Origin: Alphaproteobacteria bacterium
Lineage (GTDB): Bacteria > Pseudomonadota > Alphaproteobacteria > ATCC43930 > CGMCC-115725
Assembly: GCA_017353855.1 (NCBI GenBank)
Contig: JAFMSA010000176.1
Location: 1 to 7,679, forward strand
DNA length: 7,679 bases
Reading direction: 5' to 3'
Part shown: positions 1 through 6,257 of the stretch, piece after piece
How positions within the stretch are numbered: the stretch's first letter is position 1
Layout: each line of letters begins with the position of its first letter
The notes under the pieces: model-generated
The model's input: the letters and a program-made list of their open reading frames with translations, nothing else
The model's database searches: none
Told to the model about the DNA's origin: nothing
Position numbers and translations under genes: made by a program

Positions 1-266
1 GCTGACGTGACGAGCGTGCCGTAGATCGGCGCCAAAGCCCCGAACTTTTCAGTGACCGGGTTCCAGACGTTCGAATAAAGAAACGCGACGCCGAAGGAGC
101 GCAGTGCAGGAATTGCGCCCTGCACCAGAGCCGCTATAACCCCGCCAAGGATCAGCAGAACGAGAACCGCGAACAGAAAAGTGAGATGGCGGAAGACGAA
201 ATCGCCAATCGCGCCATTGCGGGATTTCGCCGCCGATACCCTCGGTAGCGCAATGTCAACAGGCAT
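1..266 (-). CDS. pstC: Phosphate ABC transporter permease PstC (N-terminal part, cut by window edge)
   Basis: This is one of the two inner-membrane permease subunits of the high-affinity phosphate importer PstSCAB. I translated the minus strand from the ATG at 264-266: 88 codons stay open to the window edge, so only the N-terminus is visible. A short polar head (residues 1-22, starting MPVDIALPRV) is followed by a hydrophobic membrane segment at about 28-48. Residues 68-88 carry the run WNPVTEKFGALAPIYGTLVT, which I recognise as the conserved PstC region before the second membrane span. An in-frame GTG at 288-290 would add eight residues (MSRPAGSW), and a TAG lies further upstream, so the start is one of these two; neither has a strong ribosome binding site. 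It lies downstream of phoR on the same strand, with a Pho box between them, as in other alphaproteobacterial pho-pst clusters. pstA, pstB, phoU and phoB would be expected beyond the left edge (inference). Confidence 0.9.
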   Translation of the reverse strand, partial: MPVDIALPRVSAAKSRNGAIGDFVFRHLTFLFAVLVLLILGGVIAALVQGAIPALRSFGVAFLYSNVWNPVTEKFGALAPIYGTLVTS

Positions 267-388
267 CCATGACCCCGCTGGTCGGCTCACAAACTTACCG
301 TCTGTCTATCCCCATCCCCGCAGGCGCCGGAAATGCATCGGCGTAAGCCCGGACGCGCCGCAGTCAGGGGTGTTCAGCCCGATCACCG

Positions 389-412
389 CTATCGCAAAAA
401 ATCCAGCGATAG
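389..412. repeat. Perfect 7-bp inverted repeat in the pstC leader
   Basis: CTATCGC (389-395) and GCGATAG (406-412) are perfect complements around a 10-base A-rich loop. In a pstC message starting near the Pho box this would be a hairpin in the untranslated leader. It has no run of T behind it on the minus strand, so it is not a convincing terminator there. The rest of 291-508 shows no gene I can support; the short plus-strand frame across it has no recognisable protein. Confidence 0.35.
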
Positions 413-480
413 GCGTTTAAAGGTTGCCCCGTTCTCAACGAAGCCGATCGACCCGGCGAGTTCGCAACGTGTCAATGCGG

Positions 481-486
481 ATCATA
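481..486 (-). promoter_or_regulatory. Candidate -10 box of the pstC promoter
   Basis: The minus strand reads TATGAT here, 5 of 6 matches to TATAAT. At 17 bases upstream the -35 position (504-509) reads TTCAAT, a poor match, as expected for a promoter that depends on an activator bound at the adjoining Pho box. Transcription would begin near 474 and give a leader of about 200 bases before pstC. Confidence 0.4.
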
Positions 487-508
487 AAGTGGCGGCGGCG
501 AAGATTGA

Positions 509-537
509 ATAACACTTTTATTGCACTTTCATGACAT
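509..537 (-). promoter_or_regulatory. Pho box (PhoB binding site) with three direct repeats, upstream of pstC
   Basis: Read on the minus strand the site is ATGTCAT-gaaa-GTGCAAT-aaaa-GTGTTAT: three 7-base units separated by 4-base A-rich spacers, an exact 11-base period. The known Pho box consensus is CTGTCAT-N4(AT-rich)-CTGTCAT. The units match its TGTCAT core at 6, 4 and 5 of 6 positions. The first unit overlaps the last codons and stop of phoR (stop 529-531). A -10-like TATGAT lies at 481-486, 22 bases past the last unit, about one helical turn further than in typical E. coli Pho promoters. The likely target is pstC and the genes beyond it, activated by phosphorylated PhoB. Spacing and period are seen directly; PhoB binding is inferred. 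Confidence 0.72.
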
Positions 538-1968
538 ATTGGCCGCAGCCGGATGCGCAGAAGAAGCCGGGTATAACCGCAACCACACCGTAAAGACCGA
601 GCCTACGCCGGGCGTGCTGTCGATCTCGAGAAACCCGCGATGGTGATTGACAATGTGTTTGACAATGGCCAAACCCAGCCCAGTACCCCCGATCTCCCGG
701 GAGCGCGCGGTATCGACCCGGTAAAACCGCTCGGTCAAACGGGAAAGGTGCTCACGCGCAATACCCTCCCCCTGATCGCTGACAGCAATTGAGACAAACC
801 TGCCCGACCCTGCGTCGCTATCTCGCGGATGCTGCAGCCTGGTGTCGGCAGTCACCGTGATCTCCGTGCCGGGACGACCATACTTGATCGCGTTGTCGAC
901 GAGGTTCTGGAAAACCTGGGCAAGCTCGTCACGATCGCCGAGGACCGCCGGAAGACCAGACGGGAGTGTCAGCCGGATCCCCATCTCGCGCTCGGCGGCA
1001 CGCAATTCCAGGGCCTCGGCGAGGTGACGCAGTAACGGGGCGAGATCTACGCTTTGCCTCGGCATCACGTGCTCGTTGAGCTCGATCCGCGACAGCGAGA
1101 GCAGGTCCTCGACAAGCCGGCTCATCCGCAATGCTTGCTGATACATGATCGCGAGAAACCGTTCTCGCGCTTCCGCGTCCTCGCGCGCCGGCCCGCGTAA
1201 GGTTTCAATAAAGCCTATCAGAGTTGCAAGCGGTGTGCGCAGCTCGTGGCTGGCATTGGCGATAAAGTCCGCCCGCATCTGCTCGGCCCGCCTCAGCTCC
1301 GTGATATCGTGCAGAACGAGCACTGCAACCGCGCCGTCGAGCGAGGGCTGCTCCAGGCGGGCAAGCCGGGCGCGCAACTGCCGCTCCACCGGAACCGTCA
1401 GGGTAAAGTCGACAATCCTGGCGCCTTCGCCCCGCAGGACCGCATCGGCCGCCGCCAGCACGGCCGGATTGCGCAGCACCGTGGCAAGGTCGCGCGGCTG
1501 GGACACAGCACCGACAAATGCTCCCGCCGGCGCATTGGAGCGGACGATTCTTCGCCTCTCGTCCAGCACGATCAACGGGTCCGGAAGAGCTGCGATGATG
1601 GCTTCCTCGGCCGCGAGCTGCCCCTCGAGGACGCGGATGCGCGCTCGCCACAGCCTGATCAGCCTAAGAATGGCCAGCCAGAGTTCGAACGCTATCGGGG
1701 AAAGCCTGCGAGCGTTCGGCAGCGCAGCCGCCTCGCCCGTCTGTTCGACACCGAGCGTGTCGACGGCATTGCGGACAACCGCCAGGTCATTGATCGACCG
1801 GCCGACGGCGAGTCCCGTTGCCACCGCGATGACCGCGGCGCCGATCAATGCCCCGAGCGCCGGGACGTAGCCCCATCCGACCAACACCGCGAGCAGGATC
1901 AGGCTGGGAGCGCCGACGGCGATCGCTACGACGACGATTCTATGGATCGACGATCTGCGCCGGGTCAC
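529..1968 (-). CDS. phoR: Phosphate regulon sensor histidine kinase PhoR
   Basis: Membrane sensor kinase that phosphorylates the response regulator PhoB when phosphate is scarce, with its signal coming through the Pst transporter and PhoU (family knowledge). It has 479 residues. The N-terminus has hydrophobic segments at about 10-31 and 35-55 with almost no periplasmic loop, as in PhoR, which senses indirectly. A PAS-like region covers about 122-225 (ALPDPLIVLDE onward, ending VLHDITELRRAEQ). The HisKA box NASHELRTPL puts the phosphorylated histidine at His241. The ATPase domain follows: N box QNLVDNAIKYG (354-364), G1 DQGEGI (398-403), F box ERFYRVD (413-419), G2 GGTGLGLAI (427-435). All catalytic motifs are intact. 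The start is GTG at 1966-1968: a stop lies in frame six codons upstream, and AGGGCGG sits six bases before it. It is 50 bases downstream of maeB and upstream of pstC. The name rests on architecture plus the pst neighbour; the paired phoB lies outside the window. Confidence 0.92.
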   Translation of the reverse strand: MTRRRSSIHRIVVVAIAVGAPSLILLAVLVGWGYVPALGALIGAAVIAVATGLAVGRSINDLAVVRNAVDTLGVEQTGEAAALPNARRLSPIAFELWLAILRLIRLWRARIRVLEGQLAAEEAIIAALPDPLIVLDERRRIVRSNAPAGAFVGAVSQPRDLATVLRNPAVLAAADAVLRGEGARIVDFTLTVPVERQLRARLARLEQPSLDGAVAVLVLHDITELRRAEQMRADFIANASHELRTPLATLIGFIETLRGPAREDAEARERFLAIMYQQALRMSRLVEDLLSLSRIELNEHVMPRQSVDLAPLLRHLAEALELRAAEREMGIRLTLPSGLPAVLGDRDELAQVFQNLVDNAIKYGRPGTEITVTADTRLQHPRDSDAGSGRFVSIAVSDQGEGIAREHLSRLTERFYRVDTARSREIGGTGLGLAIVKHIVNHHRGFLEIDSTPGVGSVFTVWLRLYPASSAHPAAANMS

Positions 1969-1993
1969 GTGCGACCGCCCTGATCACCAGCCG

Positions 1994-2018
1994 GCGGCGG
2001 TGCCGACCTCGCCGCCGC
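1994..2018 (-). terminator. GC-rich hairpin directly after the maeB stop; terminator-like without a T run
   Basis: On the minus strand GCGGCGG (2012-2018) and CCGCCGC (1994-2000) form a perfect 7-bp stem around an 11-base loop, beginning right after the maeB stop codon (2019-2021). No T run follows, so an intrinsic terminator is doubtful. It may only reduce read-through into phoR or protect the 3' end of the maeB message. Confidence 0.3.
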
Positions 2019-4355
2019 TCAACCGATCGCGTCGTGCGCCGACAGCGCGGCCAAGTTTACGAGGTCGGACACTGTGGTACCCATATTGACGATCTGAACA
2101 GGGTGGGAAAGGCCGAGCAGGAGAGGTCCGACGACCGTGCCCCCACCGAGCGGCGGCAACAGCTTTGCGGCGATATTAGCGCTGTGAAGCTCAGGCATGA
2201 CGAGGACGTTGGCGGGGCCTCCAAGCCGACAAAACGGGTAGAGGCGACGCATGAGCTGGTAGTCGAGGGCGACATCGGCGCTCATCTCGCCGTCATATTC
2301 AAAGTCGACACCGCGCTGATCGAGCAGCGCCACGGCATCGCGCACCCGTTGGCCGTCCTTGCCCATCGGGTTGCCGAAATTCGAATACGACAGCAGTGCG
2401 ACGCGCGGCACGACCCCGAGCTCGTGCGCCTTGGCCGCCGCCTGGGTCGCTATATCGGCAAGCTCGGCGGAGCTCGGTGTCTCATGAACCAGCGTGTCGG
2501 CGAGCAGAACCGTCCGCTCGCGAGCGAGCAGCACTGTCAGGCCAAAAAGTACCGAGCCGGGTGCCACAGCAATAACCCGGGAGATCTCGTCAAGCGCGTC
2601 GAACGAATTGCGTGTGACGCCGGTCACCAGGGCATCTGCATCGCCGCAGGCGACCATGCAGGCGGCGAAGACGTTACGGTCCTGGTTCACCAGGCGCTGG
2701 CAGTCGCGGTAGAGCATGCCTTTACGCTGCTGCCGTGCATACAGAAAATCGGTATAGCGCCGGTTGTGCTGCGACAGGCGCGCGTTGTGGATCTCGAGGC
2801 CCCCAGGGGAGTTCAACCCCATCGCCGACATCGTCGATTTGATGCGGTCCTCGCGACCGACCAGCACCGGTGCTCCATAACCGCTTTCGGCGAACAGCAG
2901 CGCCGCCCGGATGGTTTTCTCTTCCTCGCCTTCGGCAAAGACGACCCGCTTCGGGGCGGCCCGTACCCGCTCGAAAATCAGTTCGAGGCTGGCGGCAGTC
3001 GGGTCGAGCCGGCCGCGCAGAGCCCGCTTGTAGGCTTCCATATCCGGGATCGGCTTGCGCGCCACGCCCGAATCTATCGCGGCCTTGGCAACCGCAGCGG
3101 GCACCGCCCAGATCAGGCGCGGGTCGAACGGCGCCGGGATAATGTAGTCCGGCCCGTAAAGCAGGCGCTCGCCCGAATAAGCTGCGGCAACCTCGTCGGG
3201 GACGTCCTCCCGCGCGAGCGCGGCCAGCGCCTCTGCCGCCGCAATCTTCATGGCGTCGTTTATCGTCGATGCGCGCACGTCGAGCGCACCGCGAAAAATG
3301 TACGGAAAACCCAAAACGTTGTTGACCTGGTTCGGATAATCCGAGCGGCCCGTCGCGATGATTGCATCGGCACGCACGGCGCGTACCTCTTCAGGGGTGA
3401 TTTCCGGATCGGGATTGGCCATCGCGAAGATGATCGGCTTGTCCGCCATGGCGCTGATCATTCGTTGATCGACCGCGCCCTTGGCTGAAAGTCCGAAAAA
3501 AACGTCCGCCCCCTCGATCGCCTCTGCAAGCGTACGCGCACTGGTCTCGACCGCATGCGCCGACTTCCACTGGTTCATCCCGTCGGCGCGGCGGCGGTAG
3601 ATAACGCCCCTGGTGTCGCAAAGTATCACACTGTCCGAGGGCAGACCCATCGCCTTCAGCAGTTCGACACAGGCGATCGAGGCGGCGCCGGCGCCGTTGA
3701 CCACCATCTTGACCTCTTCGAGCGCGCGGCCGGTGAGATGAAGAGCATTGATCAGCCCGGCCGCGGCGATGATTGCGGTACCGTGCTGGTCGTCGTGAAA
3801 TACCGGAATATCCAGCAGTTCGCGCAGCCGCGCCTCGATGATGAAACATTCGGGCGCCTTGATGTCCTCGAGATTGATGCCGCCGAAGGCCGGATGAAGA
3901 AATCGTACGCAGTTAACAAACTCGTCGACATCGCGCGTGTCGATTTCGAGGTCGATCGAGTCGATATCGGCAAAGCGCTTGAACAGCGCGCACTTACCTT
4001 CCATCACCGGCTTGGCGGCAAGCGCGCCGAGGTCGCCGAGCCCCAAAACTGCAGTGCCGTTGGAGATCACGGCGACAAAATTGCCCTTGGAGGTATAGTC
4101 GAAAACCGTGCTGGGCTGGCGTTCGATGCGCAGGCACGGGAAGGCGACCCCCGGCGAATAGGCGAGCGACAAATCGCGCTGCGTCGTCATCGGTTTTGTG
4201 GGGGCGATCGAAAGCTTTCCCGCACGCCCCAATGCGTGAAACTGCAAAGCCTCGTCTTCAGTCGCACGAATAATACCGCTGTCCATACTTTTGGCAGGCC
4301 CCTCATCGAGCAAAGCCCGGATCATCACCGGGCGCAGCGCACACTCACTGGTCAT
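2019..4355 (-). CDS. maeB: NADP-dependent malic enzyme with C-terminal phosphotransacetylase-like domain (MaeB type)
   Basis: Cytosolic enzyme converting malate to pyruvate and CO2 while reducing NAD(P)+; it links the TCA cycle to pyruvate and acetyl-CoA supply. 778 residues as drawn. Malic domain: YSPGVA (66-71), FGGINLEDI (157-165) and FHDDQHGTA (186-194), holding substrate and metal ligands. Nucleotide-binding domain: GAGAAS (221-226), NPDPEITPE (314-322), and ATGRSDYPNQVNNVLGFPYI from 334. The C-terminal part, about 460-778, is the phosphotransacetylase-like domain (FAEGEEEKTIRAA at 473, SHPVQIVNMGTTVSDLVNLA near the end), which in known MaeB proteins is regulatory and binds acetyl-CoA rather than catalysing. 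The start is uncertain. ATG 4353-4355 has AGGA three bases upstream, but family-like sequence begins only near residue 35. Met24 (4284-4286) gives 755 residues, closer to the usual 750-770, and fits the promoter better. Divergent from rplU, upstream of phoR. NAD versus NADP preference cannot be read from sequence. Confidence 0.95.
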   Translation of the reverse strand: MTSECALRPVMIRALLDEGPAKSMDSGIIRATEDEALQFHALGRAGKLSIAPTKPMTTQRDLSLAYSPGVAFPCLRIERQPSTVFDYTSKGNFVAVISNGTAVLGLGDLGALAAKPVMEGKCALFKRFADIDSIDLEIDTRDVDEFVNCVRFLHPAFGGINLEDIKAPECFIIEARLRELLDIPVFHDDQHGTAIIAAAGLINALHLTGRALEEVKMVVNGAGAASIACVELLKAMGLPSDSVILCDTRGVIYRRRADGMNQWKSAHAVETSARTLAEAIEGADVFFGLSAKGAVDQRMISAMADKPIIFAMANPDPEITPEEVRAVRADAIIATGRSDYPNQVNNVLGFPYIFRGALDVRASTINDAMKIAAAEALAALAREDVPDEVAAAYSGERLLYGPDYIIPAPFDPRLIWAVPAAVAKAAIDSGVARKPIPDMEAYKRALRGRLDPTAASLELIFERVRAAPKRVVFAEGEEEKTIRAALLFAESGYGAPVLVGREDRIKSTMSAMGLNSPGGLEIHNARLSQHNRRYTDFLYARQQRKGMLYRDCQRLVNQDRNVFAACMVACGDADALVTGVTRNSFDALDEISRVIAVAPGSVLFGLTVLLARERTVLLADTLVHETPSSAELADIATQAAAKAHELGVVPRVALLSYSNFGNPMGKDGQRVRDAVALLDQRGVDFEYDGEMSADVALDYQLMRRLYPFCRLGGPANVLVMPELHSANIAAKLLPPLGGGTVVGPLLLGLSHPVQIVNMGTTVSDLVNLAALSAHDAIG

Positions 4356-4357
4356 TA

Positions 4358-4386
4358 ATCCTAAAGCCCGGGCTTGGCGGCGTCAA
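4358..4386 (-). promoter_or_regulatory. Candidate sigma-70 promoter for maeB
   Basis: On the minus strand TTGACG (4381-4386) and TAGGAT (4358-4363) are separated by exactly 17 bases; each matches the consensus at most positions. Transcription would begin near 4350-4352, at or just after the first maeB ATG (4353-4355). If this promoter is used, translation must start further in, for instance at Met24 (4284-4286). Confidence 0.45.
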
Positions 4387-4411
4387 AGTCATCAGGGCCG
4401 GTGTGCGTGGG

Positions 4412-4439
4412 TTGACAGTCCGCCGGACGGACTTATATT
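4412..4439 (+). promoter_or_regulatory. Strong sigma-70 promoter for the rplU-rpmA operon
   Basis: A perfect TTGACA (4412-4417) and a TATATT (4434-4439, 5 of 6) are separated by 16 bases. Transcription would start near 4446, leaving a leader of about 80 bases before rplU. It is the best promoter match in the window, fitting the high expression expected of ribosomal protein genes. The spacer contains a palindrome, annotated separately. Confidence 0.75.
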
Positions 4440-4452
4440 CCGCGCCGGCGGA
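4417..4452. repeat. Overlapping dyads across the rplU promoter (possible operator)
   Basis: Three inverted repeats share one arm. AGTCCG (4417-4422) and CGGACT (4428-4433) are perfect complements five bases apart and fill the spacer between the -35 and -10 boxes. Inside this, GTCCG-C-CGGAC (4418-4428) is a tighter palindrome. TCCGCCGG (4419-4426) and CCGGCGGA (4445-4452) are an 8-bp perfect inverted repeat centred on the -10 box. A repressor dimer bound here would block polymerase; no known operator family is recognised. Confidence 0.45.
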
Positions 4453-4478
4453 TGGGGCAGGCTTATCCGAAACGAGTG

Positions 4479-4504
4479 TGCGCGCCCAGATCGATGCGCG
4501 GGCA
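4479..4504 (+). repeat. Imperfect hairpin in the rplU leader
   Basis: Arms beginning TGCGCGCCCA and ending TGCGCGGGCA pair at 8 of 10 positions around the loop GATCGA (pairs in blocks of 3, 3 and 2, with two mismatches). It lies in the untranslated leader, 24 bases before the rplU start. It could be a bL21 autoregulatory site, but nothing in the sequence shows that, and GC-rich DNA makes such hairpins by chance. Confidence 0.25.
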
Positions 4505-4528
4505 GAGTGTATCAACGAAGACGATATG

Positions 4529-4882
4529 ATGTTCGCAGTGATCCGGACCGGCGGCAAGCAGTACAAGGTCGCCAAGGACGACGTGCTCACGGTCGAAAAG
4601 CTTCCCGCCGAGCCGGGAGAGGCGATCGAGCTCGCCGACGTTCTGATGATCGCCGAAGGGGCCGAGGTTACCGCCGGGGCGCCGCTCGTCGACGGAGCGT
4701 CCGTGAGTGCCACTGTCCTCGAGCAGACCCGGGCGGATAAAATCATCGTCTTCAAGAAGAAGCGGCGCCACAATTACCGGCGCAAGAAAGGGCATCGCCA
4801 GCAGCAGACTGTCTTGCGCATCACTGAGATCAGAGCAGCGAGCGGCCCGGCGCACGAGGTGGGAGCGACAGATGGCGCATAA
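4529..4882 (+). CDS. rplU: Large ribosomal subunit protein bL21
   Basis: Structural protein of the 50S subunit that binds 23S rRNA. It has 117 residues and opens with the family N-terminus MFAVIRTGGKQYKVAKDDVL. The bL21 signature near the C-terminal end is intact: KKKRRHNYRRKKGHRQQQT at 76-94, a strongly basic rRNA-binding stretch. It is longer than the roughly 103 residues of E. coli bL21 because of an Ala/Gly-rich tail after about residue 103. Two ATGs are adjacent (4526 and 4529); GAAG at 4517-4520 is 5 and 8 bases from them, and I chose the second because it matches the family start. The alternative adds one Met. First gene of the rplU-rpmA unit, expressed from the promoter at 4412-4439; its last 11 bases overlap rpmA. 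Confidence 0.96.
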   Translation: MFAVIRTGGKQYKVAKDDVLTVEKLPAEPGEAIELADVLMIAEGAEVTAGAPLVDGASVSATVLEQTRADKIIVFKKKRRHNYRRKKGHRQQQTVLRITEIRAASGPAHEVGATDGA

Positions 4883-5162
4883 GAAAGCAGGCGGTTCATC
4901 GCGCAACGGCCGCGACAGCCGCGGCAGACGACTGGGTGTCAAGAAGTTCGGCGGCGAGATCGTGCTTCCGGGCCACATCATCGTGCGCCAGCGCGGCACG
5001 AAATTTCATCCCGGCGCGCATGTCGGAATCGGCCGCGACCACACGCTGTTCGCGATCTGCGAGGGTGCGGTCAAGTTCCACACCGGTCGCGCCGGCCGCA
5101 CTTATGTTTCTGTTTCCGTGGCGTCGCCGGCGGCCCCGTTGCCGACGGAAGCCGCCGAGTAG
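4872..5162 (+). CDS. rpmA: Large ribosomal subunit protein bL27
   Basis: 50S protein whose N-terminus reaches the peptidyl transferase centre and helps place tRNA. It has 96 residues, slightly longer than the usual 85-90 because of an Ala/Pro-rich tail. The start MAHKKAGGSSRNGRDS is the typical mature form, with no cleavable N-terminal extension of the Firmicutes type. The family signature GHIIVRQRGTKFHPGAHVG lies at 34-52. The start ATG at 4872 lies inside the end of rplU (overlap 11 bases in another frame), with GGGAG at 4861-4865, six bases upstream, as ribosome binding site. This suggests translational coupling to rplU and balanced production of the two proteins. Confidence 0.97.
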   Translation: MAHKKAGGSSRNGRDSRGRRLGVKKFGGEIVLPGHIIVRQRGTKFHPGAHVGIGRDHTLFAICEGAVKFHTGRAGRTYVSVSVASPAAPLPTEAAE

Positions 5163-5189
5163 CCTTTCCCCCAAGCACTCAGAGGCCCG

Positions 5190-5222
5190 AGGGGAACGGC
5201 CCGCCGTTCCCCTTTGTCGTTT
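5190..5222 (+). terminator. Intrinsic terminator or attenuator between rpmA and obgE
   Basis: GGGGAACGG (5191-5199) and CCGTTCCCC (5204-5212) form a perfect 9-bp stem with loop CCCG, extended by an A-T pair (5190/5213). TTTGTCGTTT follows, an imperfect T run. The hairpin starts 27 bases after the rpmA stop and ends 19 bases before the obgE ATG. No promoter fits between it and obgE, so it probably attenuates rather than fully stops transcription, giving much ribosomal protein and little GTPase. Confidence 0.75.
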
Positions 5223-5231
5223 CGGGTTGCG

Positions 5232-6257
5232 ATGCAGTTCCTCGATCAATGCAAGATCTACCTCAAGAGCGGCGATGGCGGACGCGGGGCGTCGAGCTTT
5301 CGCCGCGAAAAGTTCATCGAATTCGGCGGTCCGAACGGCGGTGACGGCGGCCGCGGCGGCGACGTCGTGTTCGAGGTGGCCGAAAACCTCAATACCCTGA
5401 TCGACTACCGATACCGACAGCACTTTCGCGCCGCGGACGGCCGGCCCGGTGCCGGACGCGACCGCACCGGCGCGGATGGCCAGGATCTGGTGCTGGCGGT
5501 CCCGGCCGGCACCCAGATCATGGACGCCGATAACCGCGAAGTGCTCGCCGATCTGACGCGCGCCGGTCAGCGGCTCGTCTTTCTGAGGGGCGGCGACGGC
5601 GGGTTCGGCAATACCCATTACAAAACGTCGACCAATCGCGCGCCGCGCCGCGCCGATCCCGGCCGGCCCGGCCGCGAGGCCTGGGTCTGGCTGCGCCTGA
5701 AGCTGATCGCCGACGCCGGTCTGGTCGGCCTGCCCAATGCCGGGAAATCGACCCTCCTCGCCGCGGTCTCGCACGCCCGGCCGAAAATCGCCGATTACCC
5801 GTTCACAACGCTCAAGCCTCAGCTCGGCGTCGTGCGGGTGAACGACCGGGAGTTTGTGCTCGCCGATCTTCCCGGACTGATCGAGGGAGCGAGCGGTGGA
5901 GCCGGGATCGGCACGCGATTCCTTGGCCATGTCGAGCGCTGCGCGGTCATTCTTCACCTTGTCGACGCTACCCTGGTGGATGTTGCCCGCGCCTATCGGA
6001 CAATCCGCGCAGAGCTTGCCCGATACGCTCACGGCCTCGCCGAAAAGCCGGAAATCGTCGGGCTCAACAAGATCGACGCGATCGCTCCCGACGAGGCGCG
6101 CGCCAAGCAGCGCGAGCTTCTCGCGGCGGTGGCCGGCGCCGGCACACCAGTATTGCCGCTCTCCGGCGCAACCGGTGCGGGCGTGCCGGGTGTGCTCGAA
6201 GCCGTGCTGGCCGCAGTCTCGCCAGCCGAGATCGACCGCCTCGCCTGTGCGACATGA
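5232..6257 (+). CDS. obgE: GTPase Obg/CgtA, ribosome assembly
   Basis: Essential Obg-family GTPase that binds the 50S subunit during late assembly and links it to growth state (family knowledge). It has 341 residues. The glycine-rich Obg fold covers about 1-158, with MQFLDQCKIYLKSGDGG, FRREKFIEFGGPNGGDGGRG and, at 134-145, STNRAPRRADPG. The G domain from about 160 has all motifs: P-loop GLPNAGKST (166-174), switch I FTT (191-193), G3 DLPGLIEGA (212-220), G4 NKID (279-282), G5-like SGATG (311-315). It ends soon after G5, so the variable C-terminal domain of some Obg proteins is absent, as is common in shorter alphaproteobacterial versions. I chose ATG 5232 because it gives the family N-terminus; a TTG at 5214 would add six unconserved residues and sits in the terminator tail. 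The ribosome binding site is weak (GGGTTG). Its TGA overlaps the proB ATG in ATGA. Confidence 0.96.
   Translation: MQFLDQCKIYLKSGDGGRGASSFRREKFIEFGGPNGGDGGRGGDVVFEVAENLNTLIDYRYRQHFRAADGRPGAGRDRTGADGQDLVLAVPAGTQIMDADNREVLADLTRAGQRLVFLRGGDGGFGNTHYKTSTNRAPRRADPGRPGREAWVWLRLKLIADAGLVGLPNAGKSTLLAAVSHARPKIADYPFTTLKPQLGVVRVNDREFVLADLPGLIEGASGGAGIGTRFLGHVERCAVILHLVDATLVDVARAYRTIRAELARYAHGLAEKPEIVGLNKIDAIAPDEARAKQRELLAAVAGAGTPVLPLSGATGAGVPGVLEAVLAAVSPAEIDRLACAT

Noticed and set aside
181..420. 79-residue plus-strand frame across the pstC start and leader
   Set aside because: It overlaps the pstC coding region on the opposite strand, has no ribosome binding site I can see and no recognisable protein.
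1994..2018. Full intrinsic terminator after maeB
   Set aside because: The stem is good but no T run follows, so I kept it only as a low-confidence terminator-like hairpin.
1848..3488. 546-residue open frame on the plus strand opposite phoR and maeB
   Set aside because: It runs antisense to two clear genes, is rich in Arg/His/Gln with no recognisable domain, and is a typical long shadow frame of GC-rich DNA.
4356..4528. tRNA or small RNA gene in the divergent maeB-rplU region
   Set aside because: No cloverleaf, T-loop or CCA-like end found on either strand; promoters and leader sequence account for the region.
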